Below, one piece after another: positions 35,110 to 47,138 of a DNA stretch of 64,000 nucleotides. The position numbers and the translations under genes were made by a program. Source of the DNA: Calliopum simillimum (taxonomy: Eukaryota > Arthropoda > Insecta > Diptera > Lauxaniidae); the NCBI GenBank assembly GCA_951812925.1, contig OX638368.1, positions 114,041,309 through 114,105,308 on the forward strand. Direction: 5' to 3'. The notes under the pieces were generated by a model that was given only the letters and a program-made list of their open reading frames with translations, ran no database searches and had not been told where the DNA came from. How positions within the stretch are numbered: position 1 is the stretch's first letter; each line of letters begins with the position of its first letter.

Positions 35110-36319
35110 TCTATACTATTTATATAAAATTGCTTATGTGAAAACCCTATGTAACGATTTGGTGCAAAATATACCGAACCGATTTTAATAATTTTTTTTT
35201 TAAAACGTTCTACGGGTAAAAAGGAACGGGAATGTATACTTATTTTTTTGGTTTTTATAATATAAACCTTTTTTTTTAGTATGAAGTTGTTGAAAAAAAA
35301 AATTCAATGCTTGCATAAAAATGATCGTTTGCATTTCAGTCGTTATAGCTTGCTGCGCCATGAGTTATGTGTTGTTGTTGTCCTTTCCGTTTTTTTAATT
35401 CTTGATGTTGTGTTGTTGATGAGAGCAAAAATGAGAGTGATTTCGTCAGTGATGCCAACTCAATATATTCAATATTTTTGAACTTTTAACTATGTTTTAC
35501 ATGTTTTTCAATATTTTCAATTCTTTTTGACTTTTTTCGATATTTTGGATGTTTTTTGAAACACTTGGACTTTGACCGATTTCCTCGATGTACATACTTC
35601 ACTATTTTTCGAAACTTTTGATTTTGTTTCGATATATTGGATGTTTTGTTTTTAGACTTTCACCGATTTCTTCAATGTGTTTCAATATTTTTCAAAATTT
35701 TTGGGCTTTTACCGATATATAGGATGTTTTTCGATTTCTTTTTTGTAATTTTACCGATATTTTGGATGTTTTTCAATAAACTTAGACTTTTGCCGATTTC
35801 TTCTATGTGTTTCAATATTTTTCAAAACTTTCGAACTTTTACCGATATATGGGATGTTTTTCGACATTTTTGGAATTTTTTGCGATATTTTGGGTGTTTT
35901 TCTATAAACTTGGACTTTACCAATTTCTTAGTTGTGTTTCAATATTTTCCGAAACTTTTGGACCCTTTTCGATACATTGAATATTTTTCGATATATGTAT
36001 TTGAACTTTCACCGGTTTCTTCAATGTTTTCCAATAATTTTGGGCTTTTACCGATATGTAGGATGTTTTTCGACATTATTCGATACATTTGGGCTTTTAC
36101 CGATTTCTTCGGTGTATTTCGATACTTTTGGACTCTTACCGATTTCTTCAATGTATATTTTAATATTTTGCCATACTTTTGGAATTTTGCCGATAAAATA
36201 AATATATCGGAGCATCTGTTTGTGGCACATTGTTTTAAAAAATAAAAAAGTTTTCGTAATTAGCTTTTTAGTGCCTGGCTTTTTATGAAAGCCAGTGCAA
36301 CGCCGGGTAAAACAGCTAG
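35110..36319 (+). mobile_element. Non-autonomous Helitron
   Basis: 1210 bp. It starts TCTATACTATTTATATAAAA after an A. It ends with the hairpin CTGGCTTTTTATGAAAGCCAG, then TGCAACGCCGGGTAAAACAG and CTAG (36316-36319) followed by T. The TC start, hairpin, GCAACGCCGGGT tail, CTAG end and A/T insertion site are all Helitron hallmarks. The interior is a tandem array with no Rep/helicase coding. Confidence 0.85.
35530..36200 (+). repeat. Tandem array inside the Helitron (period about 132 bp, ~44 bp submonomers)
   Basis: Phrases such as ACCGATTTCTTCAATGTGTT, CAATATTTTTCAAAACTTT and ACCGATATATAGGATGTTTT recur about every 130 bp, with shorter internal units. Because the period is close to a multiple of three, a stop-free 202-residue Phe/Ile-rich frame (35637-36245) results. 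It has no domain and is judged spurious. Weaker relatives (TTCGATA... phrases) occur at 47880-48560. Confidence 0.75.
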
Positions 36320-36404
36320 TTAATATATAGATTTATTGCCTTACTTTGCTGAAAATTTTGTTTACGCATTAAAATCTACTACCACCAAGCCAGATGCCAT
36401 TATT

Positions 36405-37110
36405 GGTTTGAGCTCAGGTACAATTCAGTGTGTTTATGTAAAACACCAACAAAATTACAAAAACATGGCAAAATGTATAAAAGAAATCTTAAAATAATGT
36501 ATAAAAGAAAAACTAACAATTTATTGGAAAGCTGATTTTCGCTACGTTTCAAGGCCCATTAAACGAATTTGCCGTCATCCAGGAGAACTTTCAAGCACAT
36601 TTTATTTTACCTTAAGCATAGATTTGTTGAGAACTACAGATTTTCCATTGTTATACATCGCAAGGCTAATGTATCTCGTTGATATTATACTTTTCTTGAA
36701 AGCTTATTTGGCGAGACGAAACGAAGTATCGAGCGCGATTCGTTGTTTATCAGCTAGTTGCTCTCTGAGGTTTTTTAATTTTAATTGTTTTTTTTGGAAC
36801 AGAAAATGATGTTCATTATTTGATAAGAAGCTCTATGCAAAAAAAGTAAAATATCAACGAGTTACAACAGCAGGGCGACGCATAACAACAGAAAAACAAC
36901 AAAGTTAGAGCTTTTGCTGTGATTCTCAACATATCTATGCAAAATGTTGAATATATTATGCTTGAAAGTTCTCCTGGATGTCGTCAAATTCGTCTGACGA
37001 TAGGACCTGTGGTGGGCTTTAAAATAACTTTTTTGTTTAGGTTTGTAATTTTGAAGGTGTTTTACATAAGCACACTGAACAATAAGCTCAAAACAACAAT
37101 GTCATGTCAT
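36405..37110. mobile_element. Foldback-type repeat R7 with inverted arms
   Basis: The left arm (36405-36640) and right arm (36940-37110) are inverted copies. GTGTTTATGTAAAACACCAA pairs with the inverted GGTGTTTTACATAAGCACAC, and GTCATCCAGGAGAACTTTCA pairs with TGAAAGTTCTCCTGGATG. The middle contains GAGACGAAACGAAGTATCGA and CTCTCTGAGG. A diverged partial copy lies at 41390-41880. Exact ends and target duplication are unclear. Confidence 0.6.
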
Positions 37111-37165
37111 GTTTGTAGGGAGCAAATAATGTAAAAAATTTTCTTTTCCAAAAAAAACAATGAAA

Positions 37166-37560
37166 ATATTCACTTTGGCCTTTCGTTTGTAACACAGAGA
37201 ATGAGGCGTGGCAGTTATAGAAAAGTATGTATATTCTTGTTCAATGTCAGCTCCTGAGTCGATATGGCCATTTCCATCTATATATAGTATGTCTGTCTGT
37301 CCGTTTGATTGGCTGCCTGTCGAAATCATTTTAATATTTTTGGGAAGCAGATACTTTGATGAAATTTTTGCACCGATAAGAAATCGGCCAACGGACACGC
37401 CTGCTCCCTATACAAAAAAATCATTTGAAACGCTATATTTAGAGCAGTATTTATTGGAATGTAACCAAAATACATACTAATTCTAGAAACAGTAAGGTCG
37501 TGCTTGGAACAAAAACTTAGCGAACAAGCAAATTTTTCAAAAAAAACGTTGACTCCCTTT
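37166..37560 (+). mobile_element. DINE-1/mini-me-like Helitron, copy D (truncated)
   Basis: Contains CTTTCGTTTGTAACACAGAG, the core CTCCTGAGTCGATATGGCCA, a short GTCTGTCTGTCC tract at about 37290, then CGGCCAACGGACACGCCTGC. It fades out before a 3' hairpin is seen. Confidence 0.65.
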
Positions 37561-37587
37561 TCCAGACGATTTAATGAAGTAAAATTT

Positions 37588-38306
37588 ATCTATATATAAA
37601 TAGGCGAACGAAATCCGATCAGTCCCTGTTTCTGTACCTTAATCTCAACCGATTTGCTTGATTTTTTTTTGTTGGAAAGGTTGTGAGGAGGAGCAGTGCA
37701 TAGGACTATAGTTTTTTAAAGTGGGCGGTGCCACGCCCCTAAATGGAAAAACCGCTCTCACGGCGAAACTACTGCATACGATTTTTATGAAATTTGGTAT
37801 AGATATAGGGTTAGCACGATAGCATGATTGATTTTTATGAATTTTTGTACAGAAAGATATCAAAAACTGTTTGCTCTTAAGTAGGAGTTACACGCCTCTA
37901 AATGCAAAGCACGATATTGCAACTAAGCTGCTGCACCGATACAGATAACTTGAACCCTTAGGAAGAACATTAAAAGCTTTTTGTGTTTTATCGATCAAGG
38001 AAGGGTATAAAAACTTTTTGCTTTATTTTATGGTCAAATCAAAATGGTCGAATTTCGGCCAGAAGGCGAACTCTAGTACCATTGAATAGATGTAGCTTAC
38101 CTGCACAGTACAAAATACTTTTAATGTTGCAAGTGAGCGATGCCACGCCCCTAAATGGAAAATACACTCTCACAGCTAAACCGATTCATCGATTTTCATT
38201 AGGGTTAACGTTAAGAAACGATAATGTGGCCTTTTTGTTTCCAAATGGCTTGTGCTACTTAAAGTAAAATTGAGGTGGTCGAATTTCGGCTACAAGGCGA
38301 ACCTAG
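37588..38306 (+). mobile_element. Non-autonomous Helitron R2, copy 2 with a doubled 3' end
   Basis: Starts TCTATATATAAATAGGCG, then CTGTACCTTAATCTCAACCG. Units contain AAGTGGGCGGTGCCACGCCC and ACCGCTCTCACGGC. A first 3'-like end reads TTCGGCCAGAAGGCGAACTC then TAG (CTAG at 38073-38076). A second reads TTCGGCTACAAGGCGAACC then TAG (CTAG at 38303-38306), so the element carries either a tandem second 3' module or an adjacent second copy. Confidence 0.6.
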
Positions 38307-40010
38307 TATAGCATTAAACTCGCAAGGGAGCTTTTTTTATACATAAAACTATGTACATTGGTAATTTATTTCTGACAAGACCAAAAAGATAACACCCTTT
38401 TAATTTTACTTCACCTTTCTTCCTTATTTTTCTGGGCAATTAAAAGCGTTGGTTTTTATTATTCTTTTTGCAATTATCAACATTTTCCATCATCGAGTGC
38501 ATGTGCAACACCAAGCTGCAACAAAGTCAACCCATCCAACATGCTCTGCCCTGAAAGTTGGTTTGATGGGGCGCGCAAAAAAATGTGGCAAATAAAAGGG
38601 AAAACACAACAACGGCGTCATCGTCTGTCGTATTTAGAGTGCTGTATACTTTTGTTACATATACATAGTTGCCGGCTTTACCTAGTCCATGGGTCATCTT
38701 TTTACTTTATTTTAAGAGAAGGTAATCAAGAATCCTTGGGAGCACTCCGCTGTTAATGAAAAATTGGAAATGAAATAGAAATTTCTAGTGAAAACGCAAA
38801 TATAAGACATGTGAAAGTGAAATTTGCTTCACTGCTTATTCGTTACAAATCATTTTTTTAAAAAGTTTTAAAAAATCATTACCGAATTCTATGTTTTTGC
38901 TTAGAAATAAAGAAAAAACCTAAAGAAAATCAATAGCATATACGTATTGTGCTTTATTAAAATTTAGACTCAGGGTTTTTATTCAAATTGACTGAAATGG
39001 TATGCATGCAATAGAAAGTGGAAAAGATCTTCTGTTCAAGAGCAATGGATTTTTAGGGCGCGCATTACATCAAATAAAAGAAATTAAAAGGTTTAACTTA
39101 AAGAAAAAACCAAAAAACCTGATGAGGCAAAAAAGATAAATCAAGTTCGCTTGGCATGATGATGAGCAGCAAAAGAAAGTGAATTTCGATTGATTTATTT
39201 TTAAAGTTTTTTCATTTCGTTTATACTTGGCGAATATGTGTGCATATGCATTAAAAGCTTAGTTAATTAACTTAAATGCGCAGTTTTAATTTATTTCATT
39301 TTCTTGATTTATTTCTCTTTTTCTACTTTACTTTTTGTGCTTTGACTTGTGGCTATAAATGCGCTACAAAATATAAAAAAAGAAAAGTGAACGTTCAGAC
39401 GAACCCAAGTATTTTTTTAATTATGGTTCGAACAAGCTACATTTAGCCATTTTATTTGCTTTCGCGCCTCTTTGCCGGTGTTTTTACTGCTATCAGCAAA
39501 GAGATAACACAATGCGGTTGATAAGAAAGTGAAAAACGTTATTCTGACAAATTAAAAAAAAAAATCTTTGAAAGAATAGCGGAAATATTGGTAACACAAA
39601 CGTTATTTTTTTAATTTATTTAATTTAAGTTGAAGCAGATATATTGTTTTTTGTGAAAATTTTGCAAATTATACTCGTTTGTTTTATCTTTTTTTTTTTT
39701 GTAAAAAATGTTTTTTTTTTTCTTGTGACTTAGAGTCATCAATCATTACATTTTTATTTCACAAACTATGAGCAGAATGTAGAACACAAATTCAAATAAA
39801 AAACTCAATGAAAAACACTTGTGTAATCTAAACTGAAAAGTCCTTTTTCTGTACAGTGAAAATAGATTATACCCGACATGCGCAGACGCACAGTGGTTGG
39901 AAAATCGAAAAAGTTGGCAAAAATTCTGTAAGTCGATTATAAGGAGTTTTTGATGATGCCGATTACGAATCTGAAATCCATTTTTCAAATAACAAAAATA
40001 ATGCAAAGAT
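38307..40010. other. No gene seen
   Basis: AT-rich. No recognisable ORF family or element ends were found. Confidence 0.5.
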
Positions 40011-40485
40011 AAGCCCGGGAGATGTGTCACCCCTGGGAGATATGTTACCCCTGGGTTATATGGCGCTTCTGGATGATATGGCACCCCTGGGTGATATGGC
40101 ACCCTGGGTGATATGGCACCCCTGGGTGATATGTCACCCCAGGGTGAAATGGCACCCCAGGGTGAAATGGCACCTTTATCAATTACAATACAATAGCATT
40201 CAAATATGGACACAGTTTAACTCAACTGCGCGAGAGAATTCGTGGTATGTTGTTCGTTTTGCTGTATTTGCAATAATTGAAAATGTATGTAAACGACTGA
40301 CTTTTGTTTTTCATATACTGTGAGAGATAGCAGTGCGGTGCACATATCAAAACAAACAGAATTGAATGTGTTTTCGTTTTCGGGTGAATATGAGCGCGAG
40401 TGAACTTGTTTATTCGTTTCGTAGCGTTTACTCGGTATATAATAAAAGGGAGATATGGCACTCCATTACTATGGTGGCATTTCTC
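40011..40485. mobile_element. CCCGGG-ended element with ~18 bp array (B)
   Basis: Begins AGCCCGGGAGATGTGTCACC after TA and runs into an array of about eight 17-18 bp units (40030-40173), such as CCCCTGGGTGATATGGCA. The following GCATTCAAATATGGACACAG and CTGCGCGAGAGAATTCGTGG match the interior of the 10477-11096 element in inverse orientation. The right end may be near GGAGAAATGCCACC (inverted, about 40485). No protein. Confidence 0.65.
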
Positions 40486-41150
40486 CGATTGCATGTTAAA
40501 AAATATTTGGAATTGCAAATATGCGCTTGAACTTTCAGTTACTCCAGAATCGCAGAATTTTAGTTGAGTAGGATCTTCAGTGCATTTTGAACCGATTAAT
40601 TTGAAGTTTTCCCCAATATTTTAAAAAACTTTGGATGCAAGTGACACACAGCAGAAATGGTGTTAAGTGATATCTCGCCTGTACCAATGACTTGGTAAAG
40701 TCTAAGCTGAAGAAAAGAAAATAAACGGCAAGAATTCTTATTATTTGGTCCAACAGAAAAACATGAAGCGGAAAATATACCAAACAAAATCCTTTTCTAC
40801 AAAAGTTTGGTTATTAGATCATTTAATGCGAATATGAAATACTTTAAAAAAGTTATAATACCTTTCTGAGTGCCACCTTGAGAAGCTAAATTTTTTCATG
40901 CTTGTAGAAAAATGTACTCTGAATAAGATGAATATGAAAATAAGGCATGATTTCCATAATGAGTAGAGTTTTTTTAAGAGGCCTTTCTGACCTCTGAAAA
41001 AAACGAAGAGGATCATACTCTACCACTTGCAACGTTTGAATGCAAAAACATCAACTTAATTTTTCAAATTTTGGCCAGCTTTTTTGATTTTTCAACTACA
41101 GTTAGGCTGGCTGAAAAACCGCGTTGAAACTTTTTTAATCGATTGGACTA
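40486..41150. other. No gene seen
   Basis: AT-rich; no supported feature. Confidence 0.5.
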
Positions 41151-41353
41151 CACAGTCAAAATTTTTATTCAAATTTTAAGACCAAAATGTATTCATATAG
41201 AACTATTAAACTATTTTGGAACAAATTTTATACTTTTTTGGAATAAATTTCAAACTTTTTTAGAAAAAAATCGGGATTAAATACCAAAAAAGTTTAAAAT
41301 CAATACGAAAGGGAATCAAAAGTAAGAAAAGTAAACAATCATTTTTTGGTGTG
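41151..41353. mobile_element. CACA-ended MITE, copy 3
   Basis: Starts CACAGTCAAAATTTTTATTC, ends in the inverse of CACACCAAAAAATGATTG, with TA on both sides (41149-41150, 41354-41355). The interior AAACTATTTTGGAACAAATT matches copies 1 and 4. Confidence 0.75.
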
Positions 41354-41389
41354 TAGACAAGAATATTTTTCCTTAGCTATCAACAATGA

Positions 41390-41880
41390 AAATACATTGA
41401 TGGTTGGAGCTTACTGTTCAGTGTTTTTGAGTAAAACAACAATAAAAACACAAAAAACAAGGCAAAAATACATAAAAATAAAAAAAGCAAAAAAATGTAT
41501 CGGAAGGCTGGTTTGCGTTACTAGTTTCGGGACCCACCACAGGTCAAAATTGACTATAATAAGTCAATTCCTCATCAGACGCTTTGCCGACGTCTTATAG
41601 AATTCTGCAAGCATACTTTATTTAACTTTTAGCATAGATTAAACGAGAATCACAGCTACAAGAAAAACACAGCACATGCAAAAATTTCAATTTCTTTGTT
41701 TTTTCCCTTTATATGCATTGCCCTGCCGTTGTGAGTCATCGATATTATACTATTTTTGCATAGCGCTTCGTTTGCAAGGTTTTTTGCCGAGACAAAACGA
41801 AGTAGCAAGCGCATTCGTATGTGTATCAGTTGGCTCTCTGAGATTTTCTAATTTTTTGTTTTTTGGAAAAAAAAAAAAAT
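41390..41880 (+). repeat. Partial copy of foldback repeat R7
   Basis: Shares GGACCCACCACAGG and AAGCATACTTTATTTAACTT-type phrases with the arms, and CGAGACAAAACGAAGTAGCA plus TTGGCTCTCTGAGATTTTCT with the middle, of 36405-37110. The right arm is missing. Confidence 0.55.
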
Positions 41881-43790
41881 AAGAATATTTTTGTTTTGTC
41901 CGAAAACGGTTTTCTATATCTGTGAGATACACCCCAAAAAAAGATGAACTTTTCATGTTTTAAAGCTTTCAGAAAAATTCTCAAAAAGTTTCAACACGAT
42001 CGTTGATAGTCGACCTGAAAGTTAGTTCGTTCTGATATAGAATTTATCATATGTATGCGCTTCTCATTTTCATATTTTTCAAAATTGCGCTCTGTTTAAT
42101 ACCCATAAGATACGGTAATCGCAAAACTAATTAGAAAATTTTTTTTCATTATGATTTCTTCTTTTTATTATTTTGAACTTTAATAAAAAATTACAAATTA
42201 TGATGTGATAAAAGCACGCATAATGTTGACATTTGCAAAAATATCACTTGTTGCTGATTGTAACCTTTTCCATACTTTATTTCATTAATTGAACATTCAT
42301 TAGTTATGCAAAGTTAGTTAGCTGCTGACCATCGGCATAAAGAGTGGTCAAATAAAGAGCATGACATACTGCACTGTTGGATGCAAAATGAACCGTTTGT
42401 CAATGCAATTTAATGCTGCGTGCCACATTTGTGGGAAAAACATTTTAATTAAATTGCCGAGCATAAATTGGCAACTTTGTTAAAATGCATGTAGTTGCAC
42501 AAAGGAACGCGTTTAACACACTGTGGTGCATTATAGAACACGAGACTTAAAAGTGTAGCTGCAACATGATTACACACGGTACGCATGTAGTACATAGTCG
42601 TAATTGTGTCTGACATCTTTGAATTATTTATGACTGTTTTGTCAATTATCAGGCGGTTTGTATTCAATGAACTTGTATTGCAACATGTTGCACAAATACT
42701 AGCAGCATTTAATTGTGGACACTGTGTACTTGCATATAAAAATATAACTGACAATTCCATCACAACGTTTCTGAGTAAATATTCTTTAAATAGAAATTCT
42801 TAACATCTATGTACGTAGCATCATTATTCAATGGACCACCCACTTTGACAGCTTTGCTTATCACTTTCAATTTTGTAATCGAACAGTCATAAGAAAGACT
42901 ATGAGTTCAGTCAGTCTCTGCCGTAGTTCCATTACAAGCTGCGTTGTCATCAACGCGTTTGTGTGACGCTCAATTATTTCCATTACCAAGTTTCTTGCAA
43001 TGACAATCTCATAGAATCACAAGTCTCCTTCCTCTACATTAGCGTTTTCGCTGGTTTTTTTTTTTATTTTTCATTTTCATAGCAATTAATTGTAGAATCG
43101 CAAAAATAGCCCGTAGGGTATTTAGCTTCCGAGAGAATCTGTCGTCAACAGCACAACAGTTTCCTTTGCTTTTTTTTGTATTCTGATTCTGTTTACTCTG
43201 TGTGCCATCCCACATAGTTTGATATTTAACCTGTAAAGTTCATTAAGTTGCAGAAAAAAAATTCAATATTTGTATTTTTAATTGAAATGGAAAAGTGCAA
43301 AATGTGGGCGTCTACTTTCACTTCCCAGACAGGTAACAATTTCACTCGTTACAAAGCTGTCCACTTTCAGTTAGTTGTTCTATTTTAAATATTTACTCGA
43401 GTAGTCATCAAATCAGACGAATATCAAAAAGCTTTAAGGGTATTTAATTAAAAAGTTTATTCAAACAAAAATGGTTTGCAAATAATCAATAGCCTTTGAC
43501 TAAATATTTAAAGCATTTAGATAGAATGGATATCGTTGAATCAAGCTGGTAATATCTATCAACAGTACAGTATCGAATATTGTTAAATAGTGAAGAAAAA
43601 AGAAATTGTTTTGTAAATTTCTATATGAAAATGGGGACTAGGCCGGGTCGGTCTCAATACAAAAAAAAATAAATAATTGGAAAAACCGCCAGTAATTTGA
43701 AAGCTTACCTAGAGAATATCTAGGAAACAAAAAAAAATTCTTTTTACCGCTCTAAAAACAGCCAAAATGATATTTTTTTCAATACGACTG
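41881..43790. other. No gene seen
   Basis: AT-rich, locally less repetitive and of mixed composition (42300-43400). No ORF with family features and no element ends were found. Confidence 0.5.
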
Positions 43791-44583
43791 TTATGGTCTT
43801 GGTCTTGCTCACGATGATCCTCAAGACCAAGACTGCTTTTTAGTCTTGCGAATTTATAGTTAATAGGTGTGTCGCGCCCTTTTCAAGCATAAAATCATAC
43901 AATTCGAGATTTGGCATCTTAAAAACCCAATTGCTATGTAAAAATATGGTTTGGATATTTTGGTAACTTAACAATCTTCAGAAATTTTTTCAAGACCAAG
44001 TCCATGACTCAATATCAAAACCAAAACCAAGTCTCAATGTGCAAGAACAAGACCAAGACTGCTAGTGCACACTCAGTTTTGACTAACCTTTTCTGGAGAC
44101 CAAAAACTATTTTCTCTTACTAATGTTTCTAAACAATAAACAAACTTCATAAAATATTATCTTTGATCTTTTTGTTCCTACTTCAACTAGTAAACTGGAC
44201 TCACTTTGATCGCAGTGCTGTCACTTATCACACTGAAAAATTACTTAATAGTGGAAAATTTTACGGTGATTTATTTTAATTGATGAGCAAGCCAAGACCA
44301 TAGCAGTCTTGGTCTTGAAAAATTTCTAAAGATTGTTCAGCATTCAAAATTTCGAAATCGTATATTTCCAAAGCAGTTTAGTTTTTAAGGTCCCAAATTT
44401 ACAATTGAGGGATGATTTAATAATCGAAAGGGGCGTGAAACACCTATTAACTATATATTACCAAGACTGAAAAGTAGTCTTGGTCTTGACGATTATCATG
44501 AGTAAGAACAAGACCATGGTAGTCTTGGTCTTGCAAAGATATTAGCGTCTTGGTCTCAAAAAATTATCAAGACCAAGACTAGT
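43791..44583. mobile_element. Foldback-type element with AAGACCAAGACT motif array
   Basis: The left arm (about 43791-44070) and right arm (about 44285-44583) are diverged inverted copies. TAGTTAATAGGTGTGTCGCG pairs with the inverted TAGTTAATAGGTGTTTCACG, and TTTCAAGACCAAG pairs with CTTGGTCTTGAAA. About ten copies of AAGACCAAGACT or its inverse sit at the outer and inner edges of the arms. No protein. Exact ends are uncertain. Confidence 0.65.
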
Positions 44584-45548
44584 TTTGTTCATAACTAATT
44601 TTGTAGTTTGTGACATTCCCTAGGACAAAAAAATCGGTTTTCGAAAAAAAAAAAAAATACGTGTCTAGTTAAAGCGATGGTCGTTGTAAATAGTGTTGCT
44701 TCAGCGCATAATCCAACATATTTAAGTATCCTAGTATATGTATACATCAAAATACAATCATCCGTACTTAAAATAGAATAATCCAAATTTATGTTAACCA
44801 CCACAAAACAGCACGTTACTGATGGCTGTCATAAATTAGTCTCGTAAAAATGACAACGCATATAGCGATACATCATTTCGACACAAGACGTCGCTAATTT
44901 AAAACTCAATAAATTGTAAATATAAGGATAGTTGATGGTTGGATGGATGGATGAATGTGGTTCATTTTAGATTGACAGCGCATTAGCTGGAGCCTTGAAG
45001 GCATGCGACTTAACTGACTAGACATAGCAAAGGTTTACGATGCGACCGACGACTATAAGCAACCATTCTGTTATCCCTTAAATCTTAGCAACGTCAAGAA
45101 GGCATTGAAAGCTTTTCATCAAGAAACGAGTTGATGGAATAAAAAAAAAAATCGAAAATTAAAAATAAATCGCAATGAGAAACCGACAAAAAGTCAATTG
45201 TTGTGGTACATCAGATAGATTTAGTTAAATCCAACAAAATACAATAAATATAAATGCAGACAATAGCGCAGGCAACCCTCAAGGAACAGGCAAGAAAACA
45301 ACACGCTGGAATAAAATTGAATTTATCGCAATATCTAGACATCTTTAACGAAGTATATATCCGTATGTATAAGAAGTAACTGCAGAATGAGTTGAGTATT
45401 TCAAAATGACTTGTATATTTTCGCCATATTGTGATGTTTAATTTTTTTATTCATAGATGTGTGAGATGATGATTGTTGACAGCAGTGACAAAGTCGCTAT
45501 GGAATTTTTCCATTATCCTTATTTTCAAAAACAAAAAGACTTAATATA
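44584..45548. other. No gene seen
   Basis: AT-rich with a GGATGGATGGATG tract near 44941. No supported gene or element. Confidence 0.5.
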
Positions 45549-46835
45549 TTGGGTGTACAACTTAAAAACCGGAATTTTTTAGCGAAATTTGATGCTTTAT
45601 TGTGGAAAAATGTTACAATATATTTTATTCAAAGTATTGTCCATTGGAAGCTACAACATTTCTCCATCTTTCAGGCAATTTATGAATTCCATCCCAAAAA
45701 AATTGCGCCGGCTTGGCGGCCAAAAATGAATCGAGCCAATTTTCGATATCTTGAACTTAAGTGAACCGTATTCCTGATAGGGCATTCTGCATCGATCGAA
45801 ACAAATGGTAGTCAGATGGTGCAAGGTCTGGGCTATAAGGCGGGTGAGGCAAAATTTCCCATCCGTTGTTTTCCAGATAATTTTTGACTGGGGCAGCAAT
45901 ATGTGGCTGAGCGTTATCGTGGTGGAAAATTATTGACTCGTGTCTGGTCGCATACGTTGGCCGCTCTGCCTGGATTTTCTGCTTCAATCGGATCAATTGT
46001 TGACGATAGAGTTGAGCATTAATGGTTTGGCCACCTGGCAACAGCTCATTATGTATCACACCTAGGTGGTCCCACCAAATACAGAGCATTACCTTCGAAG
46101 CGTGAATATTTGGCTTCGGCTTTGATGGGCCGGCCTCACCTTTCTTGACATACGCTGTTTTGCGCTTGGGATTATCGTAATGGATCCACTTCTCATCGCC
46201 AGTGACAAAACGATGCAAAAAAACCCTTCCTTTTGTGGCGTTCAAGCAGCATTGTGGGCATCAAAAATCGGCGTTCGACGTCCCTTGGCTTCAACTCGTA
46301 TGGCACCCAATTTCCATCTTTTGAAAAATTCCCAAGGCTTTCAAACGTCTGGAAATTGTTGCTCGATCAACTTCCAATGGTTCTGCTAGTTCTTCTTGCG
46401 TTTGACATGAATCTTGATCGAGTAATGCCTCCAATTCTTCATCCTCAAACTTTTTCGGCTGACCAGGACGTTCTTTGCCTTCGACATCAAAATCACCACT
46501 TTTAAACCGTCGAAACCACTCACGACAGCTTGATTCAGCTGGAGCATAGTCCCCATAAACTTCTACAAGCAAACTATGACTTTCCGCAGCAGTTTTCTTT
46601 GCAAAAAAATGACCCAACAGAACCTCCCGCAAATGCTGTCTTTTTCTCCAATTTTCGAAGTTATTCATCGTGAAAAATAATAATGATGCACACAAGATAA
46701 AATTGTTTTGTTGACTGATTTTGACAGCTGTCAAATGTACCTTCAAAATGACATATATATAAAGTTCGAGCTTTAACGATATTTGTTAGTACGGACATCC
46801 ACCGTCAAATTCCGGTTTTTGAGTTGTACACCCAA
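45549..46835 (-). mobile_element. mariner transposon (full length, inactive)
   Basis: 1287 bp between 28 bp inverted ends that differ at one position: TTGGGTGTACAACTTAAAAA on the left and TTGGGTGTACAACTCAAAAA on the right, inverted. TA flanks both ends (45547-45548, 46836-46837). Length, TA target and a single minus-strand transposase frame are exactly those of a mariner element. Confidence 0.95.
45625..46668 (-). pseudogene. mariner transposase, three inactivating lesions
   Basis: The start at 46668 (MNNFENWRKRQHLREVLLGH) suits the family. It is followed by the helix-turn-helix region with RRFKSGDFDVEGKERPGQPK and DRATISRRLKALG. The catalytic motifs are VTGDEKWIHYDN, IFHHDNAQPH and YSPDLAPSDYHLF, i.e. 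the D,D34D triad of mariner. The natural end is ...NGQYFE with stop TAA at 45625-45627, giving about 348 codons, the usual size. Breaks: an apparent 4 bp deletion in a GGTG repeat near 46302-46308, one extra T in the seven-base run 46217-46223 (A on the plus strand), and an in-frame TAA at 45757-45759 just after GIRFT. All three catalytic aspartates survive in sequence, so decay is fairly recent. Confidence 0.93.
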
Positions 46836-47138
46836 TATTCTTAGACAAAACAGTATCCATTCATTAGAAATTTAACAGAACTTGCAAAGAGGCGCGGAGG
46901 ATTCAATTGGCAATAAACAAAAACTGAAATTCGTTCCATAGGAAATGTCAACAGCAGCTGCGTTGGAGAAACTATGACAACTATTAATGTGTGAAGAGAT
47001 ATTCCAATGCGTAATAACCCCAGTGAAAAAATGTATTCACAGTATTTAATTGAATTTTATTTTACGAGCTCCTACCTCCTTTCACGTATTTCCTTTTATT
47101 CGACATACATTGTCGAAATGATATCTTGCTTTTCTATC

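Noticed and set aside
35637..36245. 202-residue Phe/Ile-rich ORF resembling a membrane protein
   Set aside because: Produced by a tandem array with a period near a multiple of three inside a Helitron. No domain, and related arrays elsewhere are not open.
46180..46505. Plus-strand ORFs of 69 and 90 residues
   Set aside because: They are antisense shadows of the mariner transposase.
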